Source of the DNA: Desmodus rotundus
Lineage: Eukaryota; Chordata; Mammalia; Chiroptera; Phyllostomidae
NCBI RefSeq assembly: GCF_022682495.2
Contig: NC_071389.1
Location: 100,605,951 to 100,669,950, forward strand
Direction: 5' to 3'
Length of the DNA stretch: 64,000 nucleotides
Part shown: piece by piece, positions 12,323 to 24,007 of the stretch
Layout: each line of letters starts with the position of its first letter
How positions within the stretch are numbered: position 1 is the stretch's first letter
The notes under the pieces: model-generated
What the model was told of the DNA's origin: nothing
Database searches by the model: none
What the model saw: only the letters and a program-made list of their open reading frames with translations
Translations under genes and position numbers: made by a program

Positions 12323-12782
12323 AAACCCTGGGTAAGTGGCTGCAAATGAAAATTTGTATGTTGGCCCTTTAAGTGGTCCTTGCTTCTCCAATTGTCTGTT
12401 TCTGGCAGAGAGCAACCCTGCTGCTCTTTCCACTGGTTGTTATTCGTGTACTCTTTGGGCTCTTGTGTTCTAGGCTGGGAATCTTAGCTTAGGGTTTAGA
12501 CCCCAATCTTCTTTGGGGGATCCAACCAGCTGCTTAATTCTCCCTCCAGTACTGCTACCCGTGGGCACCCAGGCAGCCCTCTCGGGTCTCCACCACAATT
12601 CTTACCAGACCAGTTGTGCCAAAGCTGGTTCTGTATGTCTGAAGTTATATGCTTCTGTCTGGCTATTGCTCAGTAGTTTGTTCTAGGTAGTTTCTCCACA
12701 ATTGAGTTGTAATTCCAGATTGGTCCTGGGAGGAGGTCAGTGTGACTTCCATTCACTCCTCTACCACCTTCCTTCCTCCTCA

Positions 12783-13853
12783 TTGGAATCTTAGTAAGAA
12801 TTGCTTTGAATCCATAGATTGTTTGGGGTAGCATCAACATTCAAAATAAAAAGGTTTTGCATAGCAAAGGAAAATATCAACAAAAAGACAACCCATGGAA
12901 TGGGAGAAGATATTTGATGATACATCTGATAAGGGGCTAATATCTAATATTTATAAAGAACTTACAAAACTCAACACCAACCCCCCCCCAAAAAAACCCC
13001 AAACATTCCAAATAAAACAATGGGCAGAGGATCTGAATATACACTTCTCCAAAAAGGACATACAGATGGCCCATAGACATATGAAAAGATGCTCAACATC
13101 ACTAATCATCAGAGAAATGCAAACTAAAACTGCAATGAGATATCACCTCACACCTGTCAGAATCGGTATCATCATTAAATCAATAAACAACAGTGATGGC
13201 GAGGGTGTGGAAAAAGAGGAAACTTTTTGCACTGTTGGTGGTAGTGTAGACTGGTGCAGCCACTGTGGAAAACAGTATGGAGATACCTCAAAAAATTAAA
13301 AATGGATCTGCCTCTTGACCCAACAGCCCCACTTCTGGGAATACAGCAGAAGAAACCCAAAACACTAATTTGAAAGAACATAAGCACCCCTATGTTCATT
13401 TCAGTGTTATTTGCAATGCCATGATATGGAAGCAGCCCAAGTGTCCATCAAAAGATTTGTGGATAAGACAACTATGGGACATTAACACAATGGCATACTA
13501 CTCAGCCATAAAATAGAAGAATATTTTTACCCTTTCTAACAACATGGATGGAGCTGGAGAACATCATGCTAAGTGAAGTAAGCCAGTCAGAAGAAGACAT
13601 ATACAATATGGTTTTGTTCACGTATGGAATCTAATAGCAAACTGAACTAACAAGGAAAATACAGACAGACTCGTAGATAGCAGGATAACAGCTAGTGGGG
13701 AGTGTTATGGGGTGGGGAGATTGAGCAAAAAGGAAAAAGCAATCATGGACATGGACAACAATGTGGTGATTGTGGGGGGAAGTGGGGTAAGGGAGATTAA
13801 TAGTAATGGGGAAAATACAATAAAAATATAAATAAGATTTAAAAAAATATTTG
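12783..13853 (+). mobile_element. 5'-truncated L1 with twin-priming inversion
   Basis: 12783-12842 is a 60-bp ORF2 fragment in minus orientation. 12844-13853 is the downstream ORF2 end and 3'UTR in plus orientation, ending in an A-rich tail (AATAAAAATATAAATAAG). This is the usual product of twin priming, in which the 5' part of the insert is inverted. The + part includes a frame at 12895-13299 matching the ORF2 C-terminus. The 3'UTR differs from the younger copies, so this is an older subfamily. It directly abuts the 5' end of the 5.1-12.8 kb L1. Confidence 0.75.
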
Positions 13854-14392
13854 AGCTAGATCCTCTAAGTCTGAGCAGAGCTGTGACCATTGGATATAAG
13901 TGAAAATGTTGTTCCACACAGTAAAAGACAGGAAGAAATAAGAAATCAAGGGGTGTTCAGGGGCAGAATAATGAAAGTGGCTAGACACAAGAGCTTGTGT
14001 GGGCCCAATAATGGGAACTAGATGATGAAGGGCCTTGAATATCTGCTTAAGAAATATGGACTTCATCTTTAAGACTTTAAGGAGTTGTACACAGGAAAAT
14101 TGTTAACTCATCATGCACTCAGAAGAATAGAGAATAGAAAAAAATGGAAAGATTCAAAAGCTATTTAAGAGATCAGAGCCAAAATTCTTGGTATGGGGAA
14201 GTAGGGAAAGAATAACTCCAAAGTTTCTAGCTCAAGTTACTGGGTACTTGGTAATATCTTTAGGAAGATCAGGAGTTCAGGATGTGCATCTGAGGCATGG
14301 AGGACTCATAGCCTCTGGGTGATGCATGTGGAGGCGCCTAGTGGAGAGAAGAACAGAGAGGACACCAGAAACTGAGAGTTAGGGGATATTAT
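13854..14392. other. Probable ancient interspersed repeat, unnamed
   Basis: Non-coding stretch. The segment around 14028-14065 (ATGAAGGGCCTTGAATATCT, then GGACTTCATCTTTAAG) resembles a sequence I know as a common old mammalian interspersed repeat, but I cannot name the family with confidence. Its right edge supplies the insertion site of the next L1. Confidence 0.35.
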
Positions 14393-14411
14393 AAAACATA
14401 ATGGAGAGGCA

Positions 14412-14422
14412 AAGATGGCGGC
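14412..14422 (+). promoter_or_regulatory. YY1-like site at L1 start
   Basis: AAGATGGCGGC, 8 bases from the inferred 5' end. The human L1 5'UTR carries a YY1 site at the same place, where it fixes the transcription start. The same word occurs at 49958-49968, and AAGATGGCGG occurs at 60440-60431 (minus) at the start of a HAL1. Confidence 0.65.
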
Positions 14423-14910
14423 GAGATACGTGGGAACGGAGTCCACTTCCCCTCAACACCAGTGAAATACCTAGCTGATCTGAGGAGCAGAGCGAACAGC
14501 CAACAGTATTCCAGCATATATGAAGATCGGAGACCAAAGATAGAGGACATAGAAAGATCAGATGGTAAGAAGAGTGCTTAAGGACGAGAAGGTCCCTGGG
14601 AACTGCACGGGGACCAAGGTGGCTGAAGCCCTTGGCCGGGGTGCAGATCTGCTGAAGGATTCTTGGGAGAGAGCCACGCTGGGCTGTGTGAGGGGCCAGG
14701 TGCTTGTTTGGACCAGGGGGGCTTGAATAGGAAGAATTTCTCAAAAAGAAAAAGAAAATAGAGGCACGTAGTAGCTAGTTATAGAACTCTCCACAGCAGC
14801 TGCGGCCTCTGGTGCCCCTCCCCCCTCAGCCCCTGGACTGTGAACACGGAAAAGCAGCCTCCGTGCTCACCTGAAGCCTGGCTGGCACGCACACAAATTA
14901 GCAGATTTAG

Positions 14911-15128
14911 GGGCCCACACCTGAAACCCCATGTGAGCACGAGCCCTGATAAGCGGCCCAGCTGCCTGGGCGCCAGACCCAAAGTGCCCCAGTGGGTGCG
15001 TACCCCAATCAGTGGCCTGGGGCCCACACCTGAAACCCCAGGTGGGCGGGCACCCTGATAAGCGCCCTGCAGCCTGGAGGCACAGACAAAAAGCTCCTGG
15101 GTGAGTGCGCAACCAGATCAGTGGCTGG
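14911..15128 (+). repeat. 109-bp tandem repeat in L1 5'UTR
   Basis: Two units start with GGGCCCACACCTGAAACCCC at 14911 and 15020. Inside each, CCCTGATAAGCG and a CAGACCCAAA-like stretch recur, and a third degenerate half unit follows (CACAGACCCAAAGC at about 15140). The block is GC-rich. The full-length L1 at 49.9 kb lacks this part of the 5'UTR. Confidence 0.75.
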
Positions 15129-16181
15129 CTGCCCCCACGCACAGACCCAAAGCAGAGGATCAGCAACCAACCGAAGTCCAAAGTGGAGATCAGCCACACA
15201 ACCCTATCAATGGCCTGGCTGCCTGCAGGCAAACACAGCCAAAAGCACTGGTTCTGAAAAACTCCTACGTAGCCCCTGCGCACAGAAGGCAGAACGCCCA
15301 GCAGAGGGGAGCTGCAGGGCTAGGAGAGACTGCATTCCCCGGAAAGACTCGACCCAGTAGGGGGCTGAACTACCCCATAGCAGCGCCAACAGCCCCTAAC
15401 ATCTAAGACAGCAAAGAGCAAGAAGGTGGAATGTGAGTTGCCCCTAATTGGTGCAACTCAAGGACAGCATAGCTGGTGAACTAAAGGCCTAGTGGGGAGC
15501 AGAAGGACCCGGAGGAACTAGACTGAAGGCTGAACAACAGCTAAGAGTGTGGCTCGGGTAGGGAGAAAAGTGAAACCAATCCTTCCAACCACCCTCTCCC
15601 GTTCCACAGACAGGACGACCGTCAGAACTAACCTGTCCAGTTTAAAGCCAGCAGAAGACTTTTTTTTTTTCCTTTTTTCTTTCCTTCTTTCCCCCTGAAT
15701 TACTTCTACCTTTCTGTCCTTCCTTCTTTTTTATTCCTTCTTTCTTCCATCCTTTACCTTTTTTATTCCTTCTTCCTGTCTTCTTTTATTCATTCTGTTA
15801 TTTTAATTTTTGTTAAAAAATTCCTTCTTATCTTGCCTCCAATCTTTCTTTATTCCTACTCCCTTCCTTCCTTTCCTTTTCAATTCCCTTTTTCCCTCCT
15901 TCCGTACATTTTTTTTGCCCCCATTCCTCTTTTTCCCACAGGTGAGACAAGAAAACCTGAAGTGCTGAAAGGACCAGAATAAGACTGTGTTACACCCATA
16001 AACGTCAGCTCAAGACCAGTGAGCACAGGAGATTAAGAAGACAGCACCACTGAAGCCCATTGGCATTCTACCATAGAAGTTCATACCGTAAACCCAGGGA
16101 GTCAGAGTAGATCAATTTAAGAAGCAGAGGCTAACAAGAAGAGTCTCACAAACAAAGGGAAGACAAAGAAACAATTCCCAA

Positions 16182-17130
16182 ATGAAAGGAAAGGAGGAAG
16201 CCTCAGAAAGAATGCTAACTGAAAAAGAAGCAAGTCAACTATCAGATACTGAGTTCAAAGCAATGGTCATCAGGAAGCTCACTAAGCTCTCTGAGCTCAA
16301 AGAGAACTACCAGAAACTACAGGGAAACTACAATAAACTCACTGAAAACTATATCAACATGAAAAAGGAAATAAAAACTATAAACAACGGCCAAGAGGAA
16401 GTGAACAATACAATTTCTGAAAGGAATGAAAGGCAGACGTGATGAAGCAGAGGATCGGATCAGCAAGCTGGAGGACAAAGTAGAAAAAAACACCCAGAAA
16501 GAGCAAGAAAAGGAAAAGAGGCTCAGAAAGAATGAAGAGGTAATAAGGGAAATGCAGGACAACATGAAACGTAACAATATCCATATAATAGGAATATCAG
16601 AAGGAGAAGAAGAAGAGCAAGGGATAGAAAACCTGTTTGAAAAAGTAATGATGGAAAATTTCCCTAATCTGAGGAGAAAAAAAGTCACCCAAATCCAGGA
16701 AACACAGAGAGTCCCAAGCAAGAGGAACCCAAAGAGGCCCACTGCAAGACACATCATAATTAAAATGGCAAAATTCCAACACAAAAAGAGGATCTTAAAG
16801 GCAGCAAGGGAGAAAAAGGAAGTAACATACAAGGGAGCCCCAATAAGCTTAGCAACTGACTTCTCAATGGAAACGCTCCAAGCCAGAAGAGAATGGCAAA
16901 AAATATTCCAAGTAATGAGAACCAGAGGCCTGCAACCAAGACTACTTTACCCAGCAAGGCTCTCAATCAAGAGAGAAGGTGAAATAAAGAGTTCCCCAGA
17001 CAAAAGAAGTCTAAAAGAATACAGATCCACCAAACCAGCTCTCCAACAGATGCTAAAGGAACTGCTTTCAGGAAAGGAAGGAAAAGAGAAAGACAGAGGA
17101 ACACAGGTAGGAAAAAATGGCAATGAATAA
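16182..17130 (+). pseudogene. L1 ORF1, frameshifted
   Basis: Starts MKGKEEASERM and has a long coiled coil (LKENYQKLQGNYNKL). A 17-nt deletion near 16421, relative to the copy at about 50865, then shifts the frame, so the first frame ends at 16442. The second frame (16426-17130) carries the rest: DEAEDRISKLEDKVEKN, the RRM (NNIHIIGISEGEE) and the C-terminal domain (ARHIIIKMAKF, PRLLYPARLS). The stop at 17130 overlaps the ORF2 start at 17117 by 14 bases. The broken coiled coil should prevent a normal trimeric protein. Confidence 0.88.
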
Positions 17131-20100
17131 CTACCTATGGATAATAACCTTAAACGTAAATGCATTAAATGCTCCAATCAAAAGACATAGAATAGCTGAA
17201 TGGATAAGAAAACATGACCTACACATATGCTGCCTACAAGAGACCCATCTCAGGATAAAAGACTTACACAGACTGAAAGTGAAGGGCTGGAAAGAAACTT
17301 TCCAAGCAAACGGAGAGGAAAAAAAAAGCAGGTGTAGCAATTCTCATATCACACAAAATAGACTTCCAAAGAAGGGCCATAAAGAGAGACCCAGAAGGTC
17401 ACTTCATAATACTAAAAAGAGAATCCGCCAAGAAGATATAAACATTGTAAATATATATGCACCCAACATGGGAGCACCCAAATACATAAAGAAAATCTTG
17501 GAGGACTTCAAGAAAGATATTGACAGCAGCACAATTTTAGTAGGGGACTTTAACACCCCACTATCAAAAATGGACAGGTATTCCAAACAAAATATTAAAA
17601 AGGATATTGTGTCACTTAACAATACCCTAGAGGAAATGGACTTAACTGATATATATAGAGCTTTTCATCCCAAAGAAGCAAAATACACATTCTTTTCAAG
17701 TGTCCATGGAACTTTTTCAAAGATAGACCACATGATAGGACACAAAGCAAGCCTCAACAAATTCAACAAAACTGAAATCATATCAAGCATTTTCTCTGAC
17801 CACAAGGGATTGAAACTAGAAACCAACCCCAAAGGAAAAAAGCCAAAACACTCAAAATCATTAGAGACTGAATAGCATGCTATTAAACAATGGTCAAGAA
17901 CGAGATTAGGGAAGAAATCAAAAACTTTCTGGAAACACATGAAAATGAACTCATAACAACCCAAAACCTATGGGACACAGCAAAGGCAGTCCTGAGAGGG
18001 AAGTTGATAGCAATACAGGCCTACCTTAAGAAGATAGAAACATTTCAAACAAACAACCTAACCCTACGCCTACAAGAACTCGAGGAACAACAACAAAGAC
18101 AGCCCAGAGCAAGCAGAAAGAAGGAAATAACCAGGATCAGAGCAGAATTAAATGACATAGAGACTAAAAGCACAATTTTAAGGATCAATGAATCCAGGAG
18201 CTGGTTTTTTGAAAAGATAAACAAAATCGAAAAGCCTTTAAGTAGGCTCATCAAGAAGAAAAGAGACAGGATCCAAATAAACAAAATTAAAAATGAAAGA
18301 GGAGAGATTACAACTGATACCACAGAAATACAAAGGATTGTAAGAAATTACTATGAAGAACTGTATGCTAAGAAATGTGAAAACCTAGATGAAATGGACA
18401 CATTTTGGAAAAATATAATCTTCCAAAACTGAATGAAGAAGCAGAAAACCTGAACAGACCAATAACAGCAGACGAAATTGAATCAGTCATCAAAAAACTC
18501 CCAAAACACAAAATCCCTGGACCAGATCGTTTCACAATAGAATTCTACAAAGCATTTAAGGAAGACCTAACCCCTATCCTTCACAGACTACTCGAAAAAA
18601 TCCAAACTGATGGAAGACTCCCAAACGCTTTTTATGAAACCAGCATCATCCTAATCCCAAAACCAGATAAAGACACAACGAAGAAAGAGAACTTCAGGCC
18701 AATATCGCTGATGAACACAGACACTAAAATTCTCAACAAAATATTAGCAAACCACTTCCAGCAATACATTAAAAAGATCGTCCACCATGACCAAGTGGGA
18801 TTCATCCAAGGGATGCAAGGATGGTACAATATTTGCAAATCAATACAGATAGTACATCACATCAATAACTGCAAAGACAAAAATCACATGATCATATCCA
18901 TAGATGCAGAAAAAGCATTTGATAAGATACAGCACCCATTTCTGATAAAAACACTCAGCAAAGTGGGAATAAAGGGAGCATTCCTCAACATAATAAAGGC
19001 CATATATGAGAGACCTACAGCCAACATCATACTGTAAGGACAAAAACTTAGAGCTTTCCCACTAAGATCAGGAACAAGACAAGGATGCCCTCTCTCACCA
19101 CTCCTATTCAACATAGTATTGGATGTCCTAGCCACAGCAATCAGACAAGAAAAAGCAATAAAAGGCATCCAAATTGGAAAGGAGGAAATGAAACTGTCAC
19201 TGTTTGCAGGTGACATGATAGTGTACATGGAAACTCCTATACACTCCACCAAAAAAGTACTTGACCTAATAAATGAATTTGGCAAAACAACTGGATACAA
19301 AGTCAATACTCAGAAATCAAAGGCATTCTTGTACACCAATAATGAAACTGCAGAAACAGAAATCAGGAAAAAAATCCCATTTGATATAGCAACAAGAAAA
19401 ATAAAGTACCTTGGAATCAACCTAACCAAGGAGGTAAAAGACCTGTACTCAGAAAACTACACAACACTGACGAAAGAAATTAAGGACGACACAAACAAAT
19501 GGAAGCATGTACCATGCTCATTGATTAGAAGAATTAACATCATCAAAATGGCCATACTACCCAAAGCAATTTATAGATTCAATGCAATCCCTATTAGAGT
19601 TCCCATGACATATTTCACAGATATAGAATGAACATTTCAGAAATTCATATGCAACCATAAATGACCCTGAATAGCTGCAGCAATTTTGAGAAAGAAGAAC
19701 ACAGCAGGAGGGATCACAATACCTGACATCAAACAATATTACAAGGCCACGGTAATCGAAACAGCGTGGTACTGGAATAAAAGCAGGCACATAGACCAGT
19801 GGAACAGAACAGAGAGCCCAGAAATAAACTCAAGTCTATATGGTCAATTAATATTTGACAAAGGATGCAGAAGCATAAAATGGAGCAAAAACAGCCTCTT
19901 CAACAGATGGTGTTGGGAGATCTGCACAGCTACGTGAAAAAAAATGAAACTCACTCACCAACTTACGCCATACACGAAAATAAACTCAAGATGGATAAAA
20001 GAGTTAAATATAAGTTGTAACAACATAAAAGTCCTTGAGGAAAACATTGGCAGGAAAATCTCAGACATTCCACGCAGCAACATCCTCACAGACACATCCC

Positions 20101-20930
20101 CTAAAGCAAGGGACATAAAGGAAAGAATAAACAAATGGGACCTCATCAAAATAAAAAGCTTCTCCATGGCGAAAGAAAACAGCACGAAATTACAAAGAGA
20201 ACCAAGAGTATGGGAAAACATATTTGCTAATGATACCTCAAACAAGGGCCTGATCACCAAAATATATAAAGAACTCACATGACTCTACTCCAGGAAGATA
20301 GGCAACCCAATTAAAAAATGGGCAAAGGACTGGAACAGACACTTCTCCAAGGAAGACATACAGAGGGTCCAGAGACATATGAAAAGATGCTCAGCATCAC
20401 TAGCCATCAGAGAGATGCAAATTAAAACCACAATGAGGTACCATCTCACACCAGTCAGAGTGGCCAACATAAACAAATCCACAAACAAATGTTGGAGAGG
20501 ATGCGGAGAAAAGGGAACCCTAGTGCACTGTTGGTGGGAATGCAGACTGGTGCAGCCACTGTGGAAAACAGTATGGAATTTCCTCAGAAAATTAAAAATC
20601 GAACTGACCTTTGACCCAGCAATTCCACTGCTGGGATTATACCCTAAGAACCGTGAAACACCAATGCAAAAGAACTTGTGCACCCCAATGTTCATAGCAG
20701 CCCAATTTACAATAGCCAGTTGCTGGAAGCAACCTAAGTGCCCATCAGCAAACAAGTTGATCCAAAAACTATGATATATTTACACAATGGAATTCTACAC
20801 AGCAGAGAGAAAGAAGGAGCTTATACCCTTTGCAACCGCATGAATGAAACTGGAGAGCATTATGGTAAGTTAAATAAGCCAGGCGGTGAGTGACAAATAC
20901 CATATGATCTCACCTTTAACTGGAACATAA
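17117..20930 (+). pseudogene. L1 ORF2, multiply disrupted
   Basis: Begins MAMNNYLWIITLNVNA. The endonuclease part reads to 17875 with a local out-of-frame stretch (about 17325-17425) that is later restored. GDFN is present near 17548. The RT part continues in 17890-18432 and 18405-19037 ([18 protein letters not shown]), a stop interrupts at 19035-19037, and 19119-19631 carries the catalytic motif as FAGD instead of FADD (A to G at 19210). The C-terminus (19686-20774) includes the CX3CX7HX4C cluster. The natural stop would be at 20930. The enzyme cannot be functional. Confidence 0.9.
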
Positions 20931-21180
20931 TCAATAGAAGAAAAAAGCAAGCAAAATATAACCAGAGACATTGAAGTTAAGATCAATCTAACAATAGCCA
21001 GGGGGGGCGGGGGGACAGTGGGAAGAGGGGATTACAGGAACTAATATAAAGGACACATGGACAAAACCAAGGGGGAGGGGGGAGGTGGGGGAGGGATGTG
21101 GGTTCAGCTGGGGTGGGGTGGAGGGATGGGGAGAAAAGGCATACAACTGTAATTGAATAACAATAAAAATTTTTTTAAAA
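20931..21180 (+). other. L1 3'UTR with G-runs and polyA
   Basis: Two G-rich clusters (21001-21030 and about 21070-21096), each with several runs of three or more G, precede the GTAATTGAATAACAATAAA tail. Guanine-quadruplex potential in L1 3'UTRs is known from other mammals. Here it is inferred from sequence only. Confidence 0.75.
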
Positions 21181-21191
21181 AAAACATAATG

Positions 21192-22187
21192 AAGCTTCTG
21201 CATGGCTAAAGAAAATAGCACCAAATTACAATGAGAACCAACAGTATGGGAAAACATATTTGCCAATGATACCTCAGACAAGGGCCTGACCTCCAAAATA
21301 TATAAAGAACTCACACGACTCCACTCCAGGAAGACAAACAAGCCAATTAAAAAATGGGCAAAGGACTTGAACAGACACTTCTCCAAGAAGGACATAGGAA
21401 GGCTCCAGAGACATATGAAAAGATGCTTAGCATCACTAGCCATCAAAGAAATGCAAATTAATACTACAATGAGATACCATTTCACACCAGTCACAATGGC
21501 CATCATAAACAAATCAACAAACAAGTGTTTGAGAGTATGTGGAGAAAAGGGAACTTTAGTGCACCGTTGGTGGGAATTCAGACTGGTGAGGCCACTGTGG
21601 AAAACAGTATGGAATTTCCTCAGAAAACTAAAAATGGAACTGCCCTTTGACCCAGCAATTCCACTGCTGGGATTATACCCTAAGAACCGTGAAACACCAA
21701 TGCAAAAGAACCTGTGCACCCCAATGTTCATAGCAGCACAATTTACAATAGCCAAGTATTGGAAGCAACTGAAGTGCCCACCAGCAAATGAGTGGATCCA
21801 AAATCTATGGTATATTTACACAATGGAATTCTACGCAGCAGAGAAAAAGAAGGAGCTTATACCCTTTGCAACAGCATGGATGAAACTGGAGAGCATTATG
21901 CTAAGTGAAATAAGCCAGGCGGTGAGTGACAAAAACCATACGATCTCACCTTTAACTGGAACATAATCAACAGAAGAAAAAAGCAAACAAAATATAACCA
22001 GAGACACTGAAGTTAAGAACAATCCACCAATAGACAGGGGGGAGTGGGGAGCAGACAGTGAAGACAGGGGATTACAGAAGCTACTATAGAGGACACATGG
22101 ACAAAATAAAGAGGGATGGTGGAGGGATGGGGAGAAAAGGCACACAAATGTAATTGAATAACAATAAATAAATAATTAAAATAAAAA
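21192..22187 (+). mobile_element. 5'-truncated L1 (ORF2 C-terminus and 3'UTR)
   Basis: Begins within ORF2 at AGCTTCTGCATGGCTAAAG and reads through the C-terminal frame 21367-21966, which ends at the natural ORF2 stop (SPLTGT). A shortened 3'UTR and an AATAAATAAATAATTAAAATAAAA tail follow. The zinc-knuckle-like cluster is degraded (CLRVC, then HRWWEF, with the last cysteine lost). Its 5' flank is now occupied by the full-length L1 at 14404-21180. Confidence 0.88.
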
Positions 22188-23619
22188 AGTATGAAAGAAA
22201 GTCTTAGACTTGTGTCCTTCTCCAGATATCTGGTTAGAACTTCTTGTTTAAGGAAAGATAGGTTGAACCTCTCATAAGAAACAAAGTTATAAGTCAATGC
22301 CCCTCCATTTTTTTCAATGTGTTTGTGGCTAGTGGTACGTGAGGAGTACACTGTCATCCTGGGTTTTGACAAAACCATCATTTTGGCAAAACAGAACAAA
22401 AGAAAAATTTGGTCTCAGGGAATCGTGAGTCATCCCTGTGATCCCTCCAGCTGTGCTTTGCACTAGGGGTACTAAATCATGCATAAATAATAATCACCAA
22501 AATTAAACGTGTGCATGTTGGATAATGTTTGTCATTGTCCCTCACTAATAACAGTAATTTGGTTAGGTAAATTGTATTGATGTCAAATGTTCCTGGTAGG
22601 CAGCTTTCAATTAGTAGGTCATGCATTGCATCTCCAATGATGCAACCTTTCACTCACTATTTTTTCCCTGGTCATGTTATAAATAATTTCTCTTCTGTTC
22701 AGTTCTCAATGGCTTCTTCTTTTTGGTTTTCTGGTCTAGTTCCTTGTATATCAATACCTCATATGGCTGTGCCACTGTGAACAGCCCCAGTAAGTTGTCT
22801 AGCAGTATGGCTGTCACTGCCCAGAAAGGATGGCAAAGTGACTTAGTGCATCATCCTCATTGCCATGCCAGTGGCCTCACTAAGATGAATCACCCTGTCA
22901 CTGTGCCCTCTCTAAGAGCTCACCCTGCTTTTCCAAGAGGGGCTTAAACCCTCTCACTTGTGATTACAGGTTCCACCTTTGTCCAGCCCCAGCCAACAAT
23001 GAGGCATAAGATTGAGTTTACTATGGAGGGCCACCTCGGGAGAAACTTCATGAATCTACAACACCTCACAGAGTGCCATTTGGTCTGCACAGCAGCCCAC
23101 ACCTACTAGACACCCATACCCAGACTGGAAAGTTCACTCAAACCAGAGCTGAGCTGAACTATTTGCCAGACTCTCATCATGCTGTTCTGACAGAAGCTAT
23201 GTCCTCTTTGGTCGCAAGTCCACACAGTGGCCTTTACGGCACATGTCTTTCTTTACTCTCATAAAATAACAAAGGACTAGAACTTGAGGTGAAAAGATGT
23301 TGTTGCTCTGATGATTTGCTCTGAGCTACACAGAATATCAGAGGTGAAGAAGGAACCACACCAAAGGCTGCAGGTCCCCAGGACAGAGTTTGGTCCCTAA
23401 AGGTGTAAGTACTTGGTAATAACCCAAGCCATCATGTAACTACTCCTGTAGGGCTGGACAACATGTAGAAACCAGTTCTAAACTAAGTGTCTCATTTGGC
23501 AGACTCCTGGTCCCCAGCCCCACTCTTTCCTGGCTGCCTCTGCCTCCTACACAAAATGGATTTCTGGGTGCAACTCAGGGCTACCTACTTGGATTCTATA
23601 TTAGGACTTCAAATATAAT

Positions 23620-23912
23620 GTGAGATGCAAACACAAGCCATAGGTGTAATTTTTAAATTGTCTAATAGCCTCATTTTAAAATGTAAAATGAAATTGAGAA
23701 TATTAATTCTACTAATATATTTTATTTCACCTAATGTATTCAAAGGTGTAAGCAACTCAAATATTATGAATGAGGTACTTTGCATTCCTTTTTTCATACC
23801 AATTCCTTGACATCCAGTGTGTATTTTACTTTTTGCATCACACCTCCGTTTAGACCAACCACATTTTTGTGCTCAGTAACCACAGGTGGCAAGTGACTGC
23901 CGAAGTGGAGTG
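23620..23912 (+). mobile_element. Diverged ancient DNA-transposon-like repeat
   Basis: The succession of phrases (an AATATATTTTATTTCACCTAAT stretch, then TTTTTTCATACCAATTCCTTGACATCCAGTGTGTATTTTAC, then GTGCTCAGTAACCACAGGTGGCAAGTGACTGCCG, each spread over about 290 bp) resembles a common old mammalian repeat whose end reads AGCCACATGTGGCTAGTGGC. I recall it as a non-autonomous DNA transposon but cannot fix the name by eye. Confidence 0.4.
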
Positions 23913-23977
23913 GGAGGCCCAGCATTGGCTTTCCTTCCAGGAGCACGAGCAGTCTCACTGGATGATGTCCACAGTGC

Positions 23978-24007
23978 ACATGTCACCTGCTTGCCCAGGT
24001 GACATGT
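23978..24007. repeat. 12-bp perfect inverted repeat with E-box cores
   Basis: Arms ACATGTCACCTG (23978-23989) and CAGGTGACATGT (23996-24007) with a 6-base spacer. Each arm contains a CACCTG/CAGGTG E-box-type hexamer. Whether it is bound is unknown. Confidence 0.75.

Larger units (their letters stand above)
5098..12780 (-). mobile_element. Old near-full-length L1
   Basis: Continuous minus-strand L1 of about 7.7 kb. In + coordinates it runs: degenerate polyT and 3'UTR (5098-5385), ORF2 (5386-9115), ORF1 (about 9160-10092), and a long 5'UTR (10093-12780). The 5'UTR comprises a purine-rich block (pyrimidine-rich in the sense strand), a 299-bp tandem dimer and a terminal segment. Both ORFs carry frameshifts and stops, so the copy is dead. 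Its 5'UTR lacks the AAGATGGCGGC start seen in the other full-length L1s here, so it belongs to an older promoter lineage. No clear target-site duplication was found. Confidence 0.85.
14404..16181 (+). promoter_or_regulatory. L1 5'UTR with internal promoter
   Basis: By analogy with other mammalian L1s, this region drives transcription of the element from its first base. It opens with a YY1-like AAGATGGCGGC (14412-14422), continues through GC-rich tandem repeats (14911-15128 and degenerate flanks), and ends in a T/C-rich tract (15661-15937) before ORF1. The short frames across it are not conserved and are not called. Confidence 0.7.
14404..21180 (+). mobile_element. Full-length L1 with TSD
   Basis: About 6.8 kb, flanked by a perfect 11-bp target-site duplication AAAACATAATG at 14393-14403 and 21181-21191. 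The inferred nick (GTTTT/AT on the bottom strand) fits L1 endonuclease preference. It runs 5'UTR (14404-16181), ORF1 (16182-17130), ORF2 (17117-20930) and G-rich 3'UTR with polyA. ORF1 and ORF2 both carry disabling changes, including a 17-nt deletion in ORF1 and loss of a catalytic aspartate in the RT motif. It landed at the 5' junction of a pre-existing truncated L1 (21192-22187), so two L1s now lie head to tail. Confidence 0.92.

Noticed and set aside
5098..12780. Old L1 as two separate insertions split at the purine-rich block
   Set aside because: Other L1s here have the same pyrimidine-rich sense tract just before ORF1, so a single element is simpler, although the missing duplication leaves some doubt.
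11723..15128. CRISPR-like repeat arrays
   Set aside because: The repeats are long, adjacent and without spacers, inside L1 leaders of a eukaryotic genome.
14779..15406. Several GC-rich overlapping frames
   Set aside because: They lie in the tandem-repeat 5'UTR of an L1, and the frames do not survive in the sister copy.
14404..21180. Potentially active L1
   Set aside because: ORF1 has a 17-nt deletion and ORF2 has stops, frameshifts and a lost catalytic aspartate.
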